A stretch of DNA of 64,000 nt from Psilocybe azurescens (Eukaryota > Basidiomycota > Agaricomycetes > Agaricales > Agrocybaceae), in contig JAJIRX010000941.1 in assembly GCA_023853785.1 (NCBI GenBank), positions 124,001-188,000 of the forward strand, read 5' to 3'. The translations under genes were made by a program, and so were the position numbers. The notes under the pieces were generated by a model. The model saw only the letters and a list, made by a program, of their open reading frames with translations, did not search any database and had not been told where the DNA came from. Numbering within the stretch: position 1 is the stretch's first letter; each line of letters begins with the position of its first letter. This document shows, in pieces, positions 23,801 through 35,966 of this stretch.

Positions 23801-24312
23801 TATTTTGAAATTGTCCTTCGTGGTCCGCTTTGATGATAGTAAAATATCTCTGCCATCATCTGTATACTTGTGTACGTCAATCTAATCCTATTCATTTTAC
23901 GCATTATCACTTTGGTGTGTTCTATAACTCATCAGCGTGAAGATTCAGAAACTCGGGCCTCGAAACGCCCTATTTTTCCATTCCCTGCTCCATTCCGACC
24001 AATGAGCAGATAAGATTAGATTAGATCGTGGGGAAGACAATGCGACTGGGAAGCCGAGTTGTGCCGGTAGCAATGAGCGTGAAATTTGCGTGAAGCGGCC
24101 ACCAATGCTATCCATGCACTGCCCTACCTTTTGCACATACTATAGCGCAACCATCGATAAGTATTCGCTTCAGATATGGCCTGGTAACATTTTTGAGCAG
24201 CCTAGTAACGGGTTCGTGGACTCTGGAGGGACGCTGGAGGCTTCAAGCCGGTCCAGACTCAATCCGGGCATTCAATCTCGCTGTTACGACCAGATCTCTG
24301 ACGACGAGACTC

Positions 24313-25542
24313 ATGCTGGCTCTCACTGTGCTCGCCCATTTTCTGCAATCTAGCAGTACACTTACAGAAAGGCTTATTACGATCGTCAATCGATGTCCGC
24401 AACCCATCACGCTGTATATCAACGGTCAAAGCCAAGGCTCGCTCGCAACGGGTGTTGCAACGAATAGAGCGTTTGAGGATTCTTTTTAGCGGCTTGATAT
24501 ATGCGGATGCAAATGGAGGCAGCTCGACGGGAGGTTCAACAACGAGAGTGGGACTCTACTCTCCGGTGCGCCATCCTAGTAAATTCGAAACATTTATCTC
24601 ACCATGCTGCTAGACAAACTACTATTACATTGTTAAAGACCCTGATCCTTTGAACGCTGACGTGAGTAACGTCCCAAGAGTTATAACTCCCTCCCGGGTA
24701 TATCTCTGGGTCTGTTTTCAGATGCACGAATGTTGAAAGCTTTTGCTACAGCTGGCTGATAGTTTCTGCAAAGTGGACATTTGTGACAGTATCGGCTGTC
24801 CATCGACATACGACACCCAGCCAACAAGCTTTTCCCGCACCCACTTCTTCTCCACCGCAGTCTCCTATTGCTCAATGCTCTGGGAATGATGTTGGATATA
24901 CTATTACGTGAGTCTCGTTCCACCTTCATCATATGAGTCTACCATACGGATCCTCTTCAGCTTTTGCCTTGAAAAGATGTTCCCGCCCACTGAAAGTATC
25001 GTCAACATGCATCCTGGGAGGTCATCAGGTAAATGTCTCGACGTGCGCGGAGCCATTTATGCGAATGGTACCGCTGCTCAAATGTGAGTCTGGGACTATG
25101 CTTGCTTAACGACAAAAAGATGATTGACTTTTTTCAAGTTACGATTGCAACGAGACGTCTGCTCAGCGATGGATCTTGGACAAGAGTTGGCCAACACAAA
25201 TCTGGAACTCGCCGGTACTAAGTTCTGTCTGGACGCTGGACAAAGTGCGTAGCGATCCCATTTTGTCACTGACATATACTCAAATGACTTTCATCGGATC
25301 CTACCGGCGGAACACGCCTAACAATACAGACGTGCATCCCAGATTCTCCAGCTCAGATATGGCTGTATACAAGTAGCGACGGACGTCTCAAGTAATCCGA
25401 GAGCAGTGCGTTTCTGTGTCATTGCCTTTGTTTCGGCTTCTGATAAACATCATTTGTGTGAATCAGATCGATGTGTGGATATTCTGGATGGGATCCTGAC
25501 AAACGGAAGCCGAATTCAAATTTGGATATGCATCGCTGGCAG
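24313..25542 (+). CDS. Secreted thaumatin-like plus ricin-B-type (QxW, CBM13-like) lectin protein
   Basis: Secreted carbohydrate-binding protein. The N-terminal signal peptide MLALTVLAHFLQSSSTLTER is followed by a thaumatin-like part: ITIVNRCPQPITLYING, then SGLIYADANGGSSTGG, YYYIVKDPDPLNAD and the cysteine cluster CKVDICDSIGC. The C-terminal part holds beta-trefoil repeats of the ricin-B/QxW type: GKCLDVRGAIYANGTAAQ, YDCNETSAQRW, ELAGTKFCLDAGQ, SPAQIW and RCVDILDGILTNG with IQIWIC. Clear exons: 24313-24565, 24614-24661, 24722-24907, 24961-about 25083; later ones are less certain and the 3' end was not found. Single-base breaks lie near 24483, 24721, 24757, 24830 and about 25190. This domain pairing is familiar from basidiomycete secretomes. 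A binding role on cell-wall sugars is likely; no catalytic residues were seen. Confidence 0.72.
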
Positions 25543-26147
25543 GTATGTATGGTCGGCATCGTAATCGCAAGGGTCTCTCGTCGCTTCGTGCACCTAATTT
25601 ACCTTGCCCTACGAATGCCTTGTCCTGAGTGTAGAATATAATAGCTTTATGCGTGTATGTGCTTTCTCGGAATAGCGCTGTCTGCTGGTATATGACAGTA
25701 CCACCATTGTTGTTGACACAACATCTGATCACTTATGTTGGTACATTTAACGATTTGAGCCTGGTGTGAGCAAGTTGACATAAGCAATAGGCCCGATTCT
25801 CTCTAGCTTACCGCTATCTTGTCCTCCAAAGACCCATTAAATGATCATCACTATAGAAGAGGGTCCAAGCACCACAAAAACAATAGAGCGATGCGTTGTT
25901 TTCCACCTGAGGAACAGAACAAATATGTACATACGAAATGGTAGGATCTCTTTCATATACTAGGTATAGGATGTTTGCCGATGTGTACTAGGTTGCAACT
26001 AACGAATTTCGTACATGTAAATACCTTTCCTTCGAGTATTTGACTCCAGCAGCTGGGAATTATGCGATTAATTACATACGTAAGTGTTCGAGCGTTCAGA
26101 AAATGTCCTAAAAAGCGTCCATGGGTGTAGAGAAGCCGGCGTGTAAT
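25543..26147. other. Intergenic, nothing recognised
   Basis: May contain the unresolved last exon of the lectin protein just after 25543. Otherwise no gene, repeat or RNA was seen. Confidence 0.35.
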
Positions 26148-26869
26148 TTACAATCCAAGTGAGCCCAGAGTGAGCCCGAACGCTAAGCTGCGAAGCAGTC
26201 CAGCAACATCGACCAACCTGAAGGAGGAAGGTAAACCAGACGTTCTGAGCACATAGTAATTTTGAGCCACTTACAACTGAGCAACCAAGTTGAGAACGCC
26301 CGCAAGCAAGGTCTCCAATCCAGTTAAAACTTGATTCAGTGCGGCATCCAAGCCAAGGCCTCCGAGAAGATTGGCAAGGCCAGGGACGGCGGTGTTCACG
26401 CTGCTCAGAGTGGTGGTGATATCCTGTAAGCGCATCGAAATAAGCTTCATTGCATATATATTGGTTAAATGCTAGGCTTACGGTTATGATCGACGCAATG
26501 GCATTAGCAACGTCAGTAGCGGAGCCGCCAGAGGTAGAATCAACAGAACCAATGCTAGCTAGAGAAGAGCTGGCAGTATTGAGAGACGTAATAAGATCGC
26601 TTATGAGGGGGTAACATTCGACTCCGACGCTGTACCGTCCGACACAAGCGAGTCTGTAGAGAAATCAGTTTGGACTATCCAGGAAATGCGTAGATGGTCA
26701 ACCCACTGATCTGAGGAATGATTGTTCCCGTAGAACTCTTCAAAGTACTGATGACGGAAAGGACGTCGGAAATGTCTGCACGCTTCTCAACGGTCTCCGG
26801 AACTGCGGTTGCCGACGCAGATAGAGATCCTAGAGCAAGGAGAGAGATAAAGAACCGAGAGACGAACAT
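26148..26869 (-). CDS. Small secreted protein with dibasic pro-site, paralogue 1
   Basis: Exons: 26869-26707, 26653-26482, 26423-26275, 26217-26148. A strong signal peptide (MFVSRFFISLLALGSLSA) is followed by a short pro-segment ending in EKR before ADISDVLSVISTLKSS. The mature part is Ser/Thr/Ala/Leu-rich and helical, with TSLNTASSSLASIGS and LANLLGGLGLDAALNQVL, and ends in a hydrophobic tail GLTLGSLGL. This gives 184 residues once one missing base is allowed for in the G run at 26605-26609 (plus strand). The pattern is like small basidiomycete secreted surface proteins; similarity to HsbA-type hydrophobic-surface-binding proteins is possible but not shown. No cysteine pattern of a hydrophobin is present. 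Its sister lies at 28124-28857. Confidence 0.75.
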
Positions 26870-28123
26870 GTTGTTGACTTGGTAAGACTGAGTACGTTTG
26901 AAGAGGGTTGTTTAGTTCTGTAGCTGAGTGCTTTGCTGGTTCTAAAGTTGCTAGAGGTGTACACTTTTACACCTAGATCCTGTGGGGCCATGGACGTACT
27001 GTTCACTGGTATATCGTCAATAAAACCCGAGATAATATCCATGAAAATGACGCGAATATACGCAAATAATGTAAGTCAATAGGACATCATTGCTCCGCAA
27101 AGACCTATGTTAGAAATTATTCTCGCAATCCAGATAGGAATAGAATATCGCATTTGATCAAAAGTATCCACACATGAGTTATGTTTTCAACAATTTCTGT
27201 AGATATCAGAGGCTAAACTTGAAGTTGTTGCGTATATTTTAGGAGCTAGCGTGGTATAACCGCGGAACAAACGGCATCGTCTGCAACTTTCAAGAAAGTG
27301 GGGCCCTGGATGACATGGAAGGCTCACTTCTACAAGCTTATTTTCGACAAAGTGGCGCACTGAAGCCATTTCTCCACAGCGCCTGTGATGGACCCTGGGC
27401 AGTGGGGCTTGAATCTGAGGGGAGCGGTTCTCATGGCAATCTTCAGATCGCGCCATCCAGACTCCAACGCCATGTGAGGAAGGCGCTGAGTCAGTTATAT
27501 ACCGGCCTCCTACTGTCGAACGCCCAGCAGTTCAGCAAGAGAAATGAGTGATAATACCTTGTACAGTATACTCCCTTACCATTGGGAATTACGCTCTCAA
27601 TGAGTAAGCCTGCTGTATTGAGTGGACTGATGGCAGCAAAATTGAACATGCGCTTATTGATACCCTACACTGCCATTGAACACTCGAACTACATCTGTAT
27701 TGTAGCGATACACCATAGAGTCATCAATCCCTTGTAACTGAGCGAATCGACGGTCAGTGCTCAGAACTCGATTTTTGACATTTAACCCGTCTCTCGTTCT
27801 GACAACGTGAGAGAATATCTCATTGGTCAGGACGAATCAGGGACCTGGACCCACCTGGAACAAATCTGGAATTGCCATCGGCTGAATGCTCTATTGTCAA
27901 TTTCCTAACATATAGTAGGTATCTATTAATATCTTTGCTCCGTTTCAGAGCCAGAAAGAGCACCGGTAAGCAAGAGGTACGTCCATGATACCTTTCAAAT
28001 CTCGTTTATTTCATTTTTGCAAGAATTGACAACAAAGAAAAGAAACAAAAACTGGAAATAGTAATATCCCGCCCTAAGTCTAGTACTTGATTGGTGGAAG
28101 CGGGCCGCTTCCCTTCGTCGCAT
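26870..28123. other. Intergenic between the two secreted paralogues
   Basis: Short frames on both strands near 27190-27550 show no domain or splice support. The promoter of paralogue 1 must lie in the first few hundred bases. Confidence 0.35.
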
Positions 28124-28857
28124 TTACAGTCCCAAAGTGGCAAGGACGAGAGCCAGCGCGAGGGTGCTAAGAGTTGAAGCGATAGTCACCAACCTTAAGA
28201 ATCAAGATGTCAGATGATGTAAATGAACAGATGAAAACAAAGGTGGCGTACAATGAAGAAACCAGGTTCAAAACACCGGCAACCGCAATCTCCAAGCCAG
28301 TAAGGAACTGGTTGAGAGAAGCGTCAAATCCTAAGGTAACCAGGACAGTGCTGAGACCAGGCACGGAGGTTTGGGCGTTGTTTAAAGTAGACGTGATTTG
28401 CTGTAACACCATGCCAGTAAGACTATGCCCCATCCAAATAACCAATCACAACGATGTCCTACCTGAACAATGGGAGCAACAGCATTGGCGACGTTTGCGG
28501 GTGTGCCCCCGACGCCTGGTTAACAACACCAAGAGCCGAGACGGAAGACGTAGCGCTGTTAATGGAGTCGACGAGGCCTCCGAGGAGAGGCGTCAGATTC
28601 GATTGGGTTGCGAATCCGCTGGAGAGGAGGGAATCTATTTAAAATGGTATCAATGAAAAAAGCAATACAATGTGTATCGTCGACCAGCATACTTATTTCG
28701 GGCAAAAGTGTTTCTGTTTTTCCTTGGAAGATACCAACAATGTCAAGGACGTTGGATATGTCTGCACGTCTCTCGATATCACTTGGGACAGGGGCAGACA
28801 ATACAGAAAAGGGATGCAAAAGGCCAACAAAGGGAGGAAGAATTGAGAAAAGAACAT
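28124..28857 (-). CDS. Small secreted protein with dibasic pro-site, paralogue 2
   Basis: Same layout as the gene at 26148-26869. Signal peptide MFFSQFFLPLLAF, then APVPSDIERR followed by ADISNVLDIVGIF, so the Kex2-like site and the ADIS start are conserved. Middle: NSLLSSGFATQSNLTPLL and INSATSSVSALGVV. Third exon: ITSTLNNAQTSVPGLSTVL and LNQFLTGLEIAVAGVLNLV. Last exon: LLVTIASTLSTLALALVLA ending TLGL. Frame breaks are seen in the signal-peptide exon (about 28820-28835) and in the C run at 28506-28510. A TATAAAGG box on the minus strand at 28940-28947 is about 83 bases before the ATG at 28857. Function unknown; probable tandem duplicate. Confidence 0.72.
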
Positions 28858-30392
28858 ATTAGCTGTTAGAAAAGTATTGAGAATTCCTTGTGAGGAGTTC
28901 AACCTTTAGTCGGATACTGAACCGCAGAAATTCATCCACCCTTTATACGAATTATGACTGAGACTGTAATCAATAACTTTTCAAATCCAAAGACGCACGT
29001 CAAAGGGTTGCATCCACAATGGAAAAGGAATCTGTAAGTGGGAAACCGCAAGTGAATCTAAAAATAACTACCAATTGACTTATACAATGATCACCGAAAT
29101 TAATTACAACACAAGCTGCAGACACGCGTGGTTGAGAAATGACGACTTTTCTTTCTGGGCCTGGGAAGAATTATAGACAAGAAGACATCGCAACTGGTGG
29201 CAGGCAAATTATCCTCAAGAACGAAGTGTACATTCTAGCGGGTGTTGAAGCTCCTTATACGTCCCCTCCAATATGAGGCCGTCGCATGTGATTAGTAAAC
29301 TTACAAGGTGCCCAAGACGTTACCAGTTGTGCAAGCACGAAAGTAGATACACACCTTGTGATAAGGCACGAATTCGGGGAGAAGTTAGGACCAGCGTATG
29401 TGCTTTCTCAGTGAATGTGAGCCCTGTACTGACGGAGGTATTTTTTCTAACATGGAAAATGTCAGTACGTCATGGGAAGCAAATGCCAACGCTTAGAGGT
29501 GCGTTCCGTGCAAAGCAAATGATGCTTTCCAATTGTAAAATTTTAATTATACGTTCAAGGCCTCGACTTGTAAGGAGATCCGGCACCGAATGATTTAGGG
29601 AACGAGAGATCCCACTTTAAAGGTAGTGTCTTACTACCAGCTGTTTGGCACACGGTGTTCGAGATTCAAATGTAGTAAATAATAGTTCCAGGCGCTCAGG
29701 AACACTAGAAGGACTTCTGATGTGGGGCAGGTATGAGCATAATACCAGACGTCCTGCGCACGGCATGAGGATGTGAACGATTACAAGGGACTTGAAAATT
29801 TCTGACACAACCTTATACACGGATCATTGCGAAGAGAAACATATCATTTCACAGAAAAACATATCGATTGCGACAAAGCTGCAACCGAAGTCGTGGTTAA
29901 ATTCCTTGAACTCGTGGTCTACACTGGTTGGCTTATAAGTTGTTATGTGACTCTAATCAATTATGGCGCGATGATTGCATAGCTTGGTCTGTCAATACGA
30001 AGAAATTACACTGTGCCCAGGGTAGTACGCATGGCCCAACCCACCGCCTCAGCTCTATAGCGGTCCATCGTACATAACATTACAGTTCCTAATACTAGAG
30101 CAAGGTACTCATTCAGAGTATGCATCATGTTGGAGAATACAGATACTCTGCATACTATAAGACACTGTTGAGATTGATGCGGATGATTCCGTAAGTACAA
30201 TGGATAACATCAAAGAGGTACAAGTAATGCTATGTCGATATCACTCGGCTGATTGTACTCTACACGTACGTCCACCTGAGGTTATACCAGAAATGCACGC
30301 CAGCGTAAGCGTGGATACATATGGTGCTTCCAGAGCGTAATCAGTCCTATTCCAGAAAGGTAGCCGAAGATTCGTTCCTCTGAACATGATTT
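28858..30392. other. Intergenic, no gene recognised
   Basis: Apart from the TATA box of paralogue 2 near 28940, nothing could be assigned. Open frames such as the plus-strand one at 29273-29593 have no domain or splice support. Confidence 0.35.
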
Positions 30393-31735
30393 TTAAACTG
30401 GGTCCAAGTGATAAAATAATCCCGAATTGTATTTCGGTGGCGATTGTCTAAACCCGTTTATCCTGCTAATTCCACGAGCAGCTCGTTTGGTAGGCTCCGG
30501 AGACCACACACTTCTCTCTAGCGTGACATCCTGTGAAGATGCAAACGGGTCATTGGAAGGAGACAATTCGTGTCTCGAAACTTCATTGGTTAGATGCAAT
30601 CCAGCACCATCGGCGTGCAAGTCCGATTTCGGCAGTTCGAAGGGTTGAAGATCCTCTGAGCTTGTACCCACAGAGGGAAGAAAGGCTTAAGATGTAATTG
30701 GTTGAACGACTAATGTGATAGTAAATGAAGATAAACACTTACAGAAATATCCTTTCTCACGTCTGAGAAATTGATCTCTCCTTCTTCTGCCTCTCGTCCT
30801 CCTCTGTCTCCTGCGAAGTAAAACCACAACTATAATCATAACAAGCAATAATCCACCCAAAACACCTCCTACGATGGGAGCTATCCGAACATGATTAAAG
30901 GCATTAGATGATTGCATTGCTGTTGAGGTGTTACCGGTGCTGGTTGTTGGACTGCTTGAAGTATCAGTACTATCAGAGGTCGCCATTAATGTTGTCGATG
31001 TGGTGGGATCAGAAGACGATTGTGGATGTGGGCTTGTAATATGTGATGAAGTCGGAACAGAAAATGTATCTCGGTCTGGAGAGAATGTGGACGAAATTGG
31101 TGTCGATGAATCTACTTCTGTACTCGTACTGCTGGAGGTTGGCGGAGGGCGAACATCCGAATTAAAAGTATCATTTTGGGGGACCACCTTCACAAAATCA
31201 AATCGAAAGAGAGAGCCGTTGGCCATGTTGGTGATCAGCAGGTTATGCATCCCCGGCTTGAGCTCCGGAGACTGGTAGAACATTACTTGGAACTGTGGCT
31301 CGTCCACCAACGAAGAATTCTCCACCTTTATAATCGGAAGACCGTCAACTTGGTAGGAAGTGAGCATCGGCCCAGCGACAGAGCCGCTGAGTGTACCCCA
31401 TACGCTAATCGCGGTGCCTGTTATAGCGGTGAGAATGAATGTGTGTCACCCATCCCTTGGGTACGAGGATTGAACTCACCATTGAACGGTATGCTCACAC
31501 TGGCTTGTTCCCTATCCGTCCAGGTGGCAGTTTGATTGAATTCAAGCACGTTCTCCTCTTGTGACCAGCTGGAATTTTCTCCTTGGGCAGAGATATAGGA
31601 CATCCCAGGATTGCGGTCATCGATAAAAAATATCTGTGCTGACATGGATGCAGTGTGAGCGTCTACGCAAAGGAATGTCCAGCACTTGTGCCCCGCAGCC
31701 TTGGACAAGTTGAGGGAGGGAGGGATCAATAGCAC
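30393..31735 (-). CDS. Single-pass membrane protein with extracellular domain and cytoplasmic tail
   Basis: Order in the protein: an extracellular domain of about 150 residues (IFFIDDRNPGMSYISAQG, WSQEENVLEFNQTATWTD, then across an intron TAISVWGTLSGSVAGP, HNLLITNMANGSLFRFDFV), a Ser/Thr/Pro-rich stalk of about 90 residues, one membrane helix (IAPIVGGVLGGLLLVMIIVV), and an Arg-rich stop-transfer (RRRQRRTRGRRRR). The cytoplasmic tail is encoded after a second intron (SSEDLQPFELPKSDLH), ending YHLDPV at 30393. The first intron is about 31420-31481 and the second about 30690-30747 with an AAG acceptor. The domain order is common in agaricomycete membrane proteins of unknown function. No clean signal peptide was found; the true start is uncertain, perhaps in an upstream exon or behind a frame error. 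Confidence 0.65.
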
Positions 31736-33710
31736 AAAGTCGAAGCAGATGAGCCATAGTTATTAAAATGCTTTGGTCAACATCATGTTCCATGACATAT
31801 CCATGATGCTGCAGTCGAGCAACGATATCTGTTGTATAGTATAAATAGAAGTGGACGGGAACTGTGCCGGCCGAGTGTTCCACTAGGAGGGATGAATGAA
31901 AGGATAAATCTGCTTTTCAGATGGTGGATAGATAAGTACTTTGGTCTCATAAAAAACCTGATATATACCGAAGGATGCATCTTGGACTTGTGGTATGCCA
32001 AAATAAATAGGATATCACGTTTACATGCTTCCATGACAGACACCACAATCAGATTCTCTGTCTACTCGAATTGGTTCACAGAGAAGAATTAGTCGTGAGA
32101 TAATTCTGAGAGGCATAGGTTGCATCTTTGAGCCTTGTAGCTCTGTGGCTGGATCCTGATCTTTGATTTGGAACTTCTGGACAACAATAAATGGATTCCG
32201 AATTTCTATGCCCCAGGGTCTGCATTTCATACGATCAAACTATTATCTTGGGGTCCATAAGCCAGTAGCTATACCATTTGTGGAAAATTGTGTCTGAATG
32301 CAAGAGTATTATAAGTAGGAAGTCTAGTGAGCCCTGCCGGGCTGAGGATGAAGTTTAGAAAGAGCGGAAAGAAGAGAAAGGGGTCTTCTGACCGGACCGA
32401 GTCAACGAACTACCAGCGACGCTGAGTGCAAGTAGAAACTCTGACCGGGTAACAATGAACATATGTGCACGATACATGGTATGTACGAGTTGGCGGGAAG
32501 GCCAGGGACCTGCCCTTACATATCAAATAACAGCAGCTTGAGGTGTTAAATTTCCGAGCAAAAAATAGAGGATCTTCCCATTACTCTAGAGAGTCAAGAT
32601 GGGATGGTCTACTACCCAAAAGTACCAGCATATGGTACCCTATGTAATTTTCTTTGGTACCATGACATGCTACATAGGTAGCAGAGTATCGATATGAAAA
32701 CATATAGAAAAGGTAGGAATCTACGCTACCCAAGGTACCAAATATTATGGTGTCTTGGACAGGTTTCATCATGCTATAGGTAGGATATTCCCGTACCCCT
32801 ATAGTCTCGTCCCCAGCCGTAACAGCGATAACTGCTTGGCCACCAAATTTTAACTGGGTCGGGAAGGAGCAAATCCGGGATGGCGTGAACATCGTCAAAT
32901 TTTCAGTATTTGGCTTGCACACTCATAAGAATGCAATTTTGCAGTCTGAAATTAACAGCACGCCTCCTCGATTCACGCAGAAATGCTAAACGTTGAAATT
33001 TTCGGTAAACGCCGATCCATTGGCGTCTTCGCGCGCTAGGTATTGGCCAAATCAACCTGACTTCGATCCAAAACGCAAACTTCCTACCTAGGTAGGACTC
33101 AGGGGAGTCTCCTACCTTCACTAGTACTATCCACAGCGTATTTCCGACAGTTAGCAACCTAGGTTAAGCCAGTTGAACTCCTTAAATCCTACGCACATAA
33201 GAAGCTCCCGCCCCACCTCAGTGTAGCTACCAACTAAGTAGATGTGTAGTTGATATGTAACACTTACCAGTAGGAGAGGATTAGATTAGATCAGATGGCT
33301 TAGCGATGTCGTATAAACCCCCGGAGTTATTTGCTTCTGCTTGACTCATGTTCGACTTTTGTTTAACGACTTTCTACCAACTTCCAAAGTTCACTGAACA
33401 TTCGACGTTACATCCATCATCTATCTTTTCTGAAGCCGATTTAAATTGGTCTGGGTAAAAAGTTTACGCGACAGCATGCAGGCTATAAAACCCCAACATC
33501 GTTTTCAGTTCAGGCCGATAATTCGTCTTTCGGCCCGTAGACAAGTTAGGATGATGACTTGTCTCTTTTCTTCCCGTACATATGTTCTTCAGCAAAATAA
33601 GGGCATTCTCTGAAGGTACTCCCAGGGCCTCGGCCGTTGGGGTTTTCCCAGAGTGACGTCCCTGTTTGTCACAGTACTCTGACCCCGCTTGACTCCACTG
33701 AGCTCCAGTC
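31736..33710. other. Gene-poor region rich in TACC/GGTA words
   Basis: No gene is supported. From about 32560 to 33130 the words CTACC, GGTACC and CTAGGTAGG recur in both orientations, giving several small inverted repeats. This may be a decayed mobile element, but no end structure was found. Confidence 0.35.
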
Positions 33711-35291
33711 ATGTACGGCCTGTTGTCGTTTCTCATTCCTCGCGACAGGTTGTCCTATGGTATCCTGGGAGCCCTTCTCCTCTACGTGTTCATGAAACAG
33801 AAGAGCAGGCTTCATCTCACATTCAAGAAAAATGGCACCCTGGATCCAGATCCCATCCCCAATTTCGATCTAAATACGGCCAGAACTCGAAACCATCTCT
33901 ACGTGAACAAGACAGTTCGCTTTCCTTATCATCAGGTATATACATCTACCGTTTAACATTTATTAACATGATATTGATGGAGTGGTGTTCATTTCACATA
34001 CAACGAAACACAAACACAGACTATGGCACATCAGCCCATGCATATTAATGACTGGATTGAGATTGACAGTGATTATACGTGGTACATCCATGAGAAAACA
34101 AGGGTTATAAATGAGCAAGGTGGTTCAAAATTACCCTACAAGAAATTATCGTCACTCATTGCCTCACAACACTCAGGGAAACACGTCATTGACTCCTTGC
34201 CAGAGAACGACGACGCGTGCAATGAGCTTCTGGAACTCCTCGTTAATTGGCTGCCGAAAAGATACCCGAAGATGTTTACAAGGCTAGGAGAAGATGGCAT
34301 TTGGAACAAGGTGACCAATGAGAGATTTGAGAAAACGAGGGACGTGTACAGTGTCCAGGCGTTGAGAATAATCTCAAGGTAAGTGGCGTACTATGCTCCC
34401 GCAGATAAACCCTATCGTACATCTAGGCTAGTTCAAGATGATTTTCTAATGGCCAAGGAGCGCGAAGATGGTCATATATATTTCGTTGGGGGACTAGTGG
34501 CATTTCCCGGTGAGTCGTTTACCTAGCCTCATACCACTATTTCGAGTACTGACGCTTCGATTCTCAGGATTCTATCTCCTGTCGGAAAAATCAATATGTC
34601 TCTTAAGCAAGCTCATGAGCCTGTTCCATATTTCAACGAAAAGTTGCTGAAAAGCGTAGAAAGGACCTTGAAGCGATTCGGTCCACATGAGCCGTTTGAA
34701 AGAACCAGCTGGGAAATTGTAGATGATCGTAACCTGTTCTTTCGTAGGCGACTCCACTCATATCTGAATAAACCAAACTACCCAGCTAACACTATGATTA
34801 ACAGACAATATAGCCAAATCTCCAAAGGACAGTACGGTCCCGGAGGAACTACACCCGAAAGATCTTTTCTTTCGCGTCGATCATCAAACATTTAGAAAAC
34901 TTCCTCGGAGCAACGGAATAATATTTGGCGTGTCAGTACTGTCCTCAGCATTGAATCATAGTCATAAAACTTATACTTAAGCGACGAAGTCGACCTATCT
35001 TGAAGAGGCTCGAAGACTTTGCAGATAGCCCGCTGTTACCCGCCCTACTAGCACGTGTTCATACCCAAGCGGACCAAAAGCTAATGAACGTGAGTGTGTC
35101 ATGTAGTGATCACTGTCGATAAGAGAAGAACCCAAAGTGTCGACTACTAGTACAAACTTGCGCCTATGTACCACGATAGAGTCATACCCTATCTTGAGAA
35201 ACTCCACGCCGAGCAGATTCGTAAAGGATTAATAACGTTGAGCACCCACTTTCATTTTTCAATTGTGGATACGGCTTCTGATCGCGTTTGA
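33711..35291 (+). CDS. DUF3445/HODM-like haem-dependent oxidative N-demethylase family protein
   Basis: Membrane-anchored protein of the DUF3445 (HODM alpha-subunit-like) family, whose studied members are haem proteins linked to oxidative N-demethylation. Exons include 33711-33935, 34020-34378, 34427-34509 and 34568 onward, with later exons near 34981-35090 and 35151-35291. Residues 11-23 (YGILGALLLYVFM) form an N-terminal helix. Family-like motifs: IEIDSDYTWYIHEK, ACNELLELLVNWLPKRYP, LVQDDFLMAKE, REDGHIYFVGGLVAFPGFYL, HEPVPYF, FERTSWEIVDDRNLFF, VDHQTFRKLPRS and a final LAPMYHDRVIPYLEKLH. Two single-base breaks: an A run at 34586-34590 (one short) and 34858-34860 (one extra). About 420 residues, usual for fungal members. 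Substrate unknown. Confidence 0.75.
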
Positions 35292-35646
35292 CAGGGGCGA
35301 TGAGGATGTTACTGACTTTCGGAGCCTAGTGAAGGGTGGAAAGCATCCCAGCACGCAAACGTCGCTCAGATTGCCAACAGAATCGGAGATTCTGATGACA
35401 AAAACTAGATGAGGTCCCTATATCTTAATAACATTGACGTTGATTCGACGTGAAAATCTGGGAGAATGGTGGAAGAAGACATTAAGCGCTTCAGGTAAGC
35501 TCATATGTGAGCACGCAAGGAGCCGACACTGTCGTCCCCGCTTTGAAACTTGTTTCTTTTCTATCAGGCACAATAGACATCAGCTTCTATCTATCTGATG
35601 TGCAACTGGGGTCCTTGCCACCGCTTCATATACGGACAGTGTAATA

Positions 35647-35966
35647 CTATCCCTTACCCGTTGTTCGTTTTGTGATCGCTCATCAATGATTTTCATCAAA
35701 AATATAAAACTCCGCTATATGCTGACGAGAAGCCGGTACGTGTTACCCCGATATGCCGTTTTTTTGGTGGCTGTAATGGGGTTGATGGGAGGTCTTTTTC
35801 CTCATCCTTCGGTTTCTCTTAATGTACTCCATTTTCGTTGAATTAAAATTTATATTCATTGATAATAAGCCTACAAAAGTATATATACCAAATTTTGAGA
35901 CAAGGAGAGGACGGGAAGGGTGTCAAAACGAACATGTGGTCAAACCGAACAACGGGTAAGGGATAG
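35647..35966. mobile_element. MITE with 26-base terminal inverted repeats and TA target site
   Basis: The left end CTATCCCTTACCCGTTGTTC is repeated inverted at the right end, where the plus strand reads GAACAACGGGTAAGGGATAG. Over about 26 bases I see one mismatch. A TA dinucleotide flanks both ends (35645-35646 and 35967-35968), the target of Tc1/mariner-type transposases. There is no open reading frame inside the 320 bases, so it is a non-autonomous element. A word like TCAAAMCGAAC is repeated just inside the right end. Confidence 0.85.

Larger units (their letters stand above)
21122..24312. other. Gene-poor region with decayed repeats
   Basis: No gene is supported across about 3.2 kb; open frames are short and lack domains. 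It holds the duplicated words at 22199-22361 and one copy of a dispersed repeat at about 23620-23800, listed separately. Confidence 0.4.
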
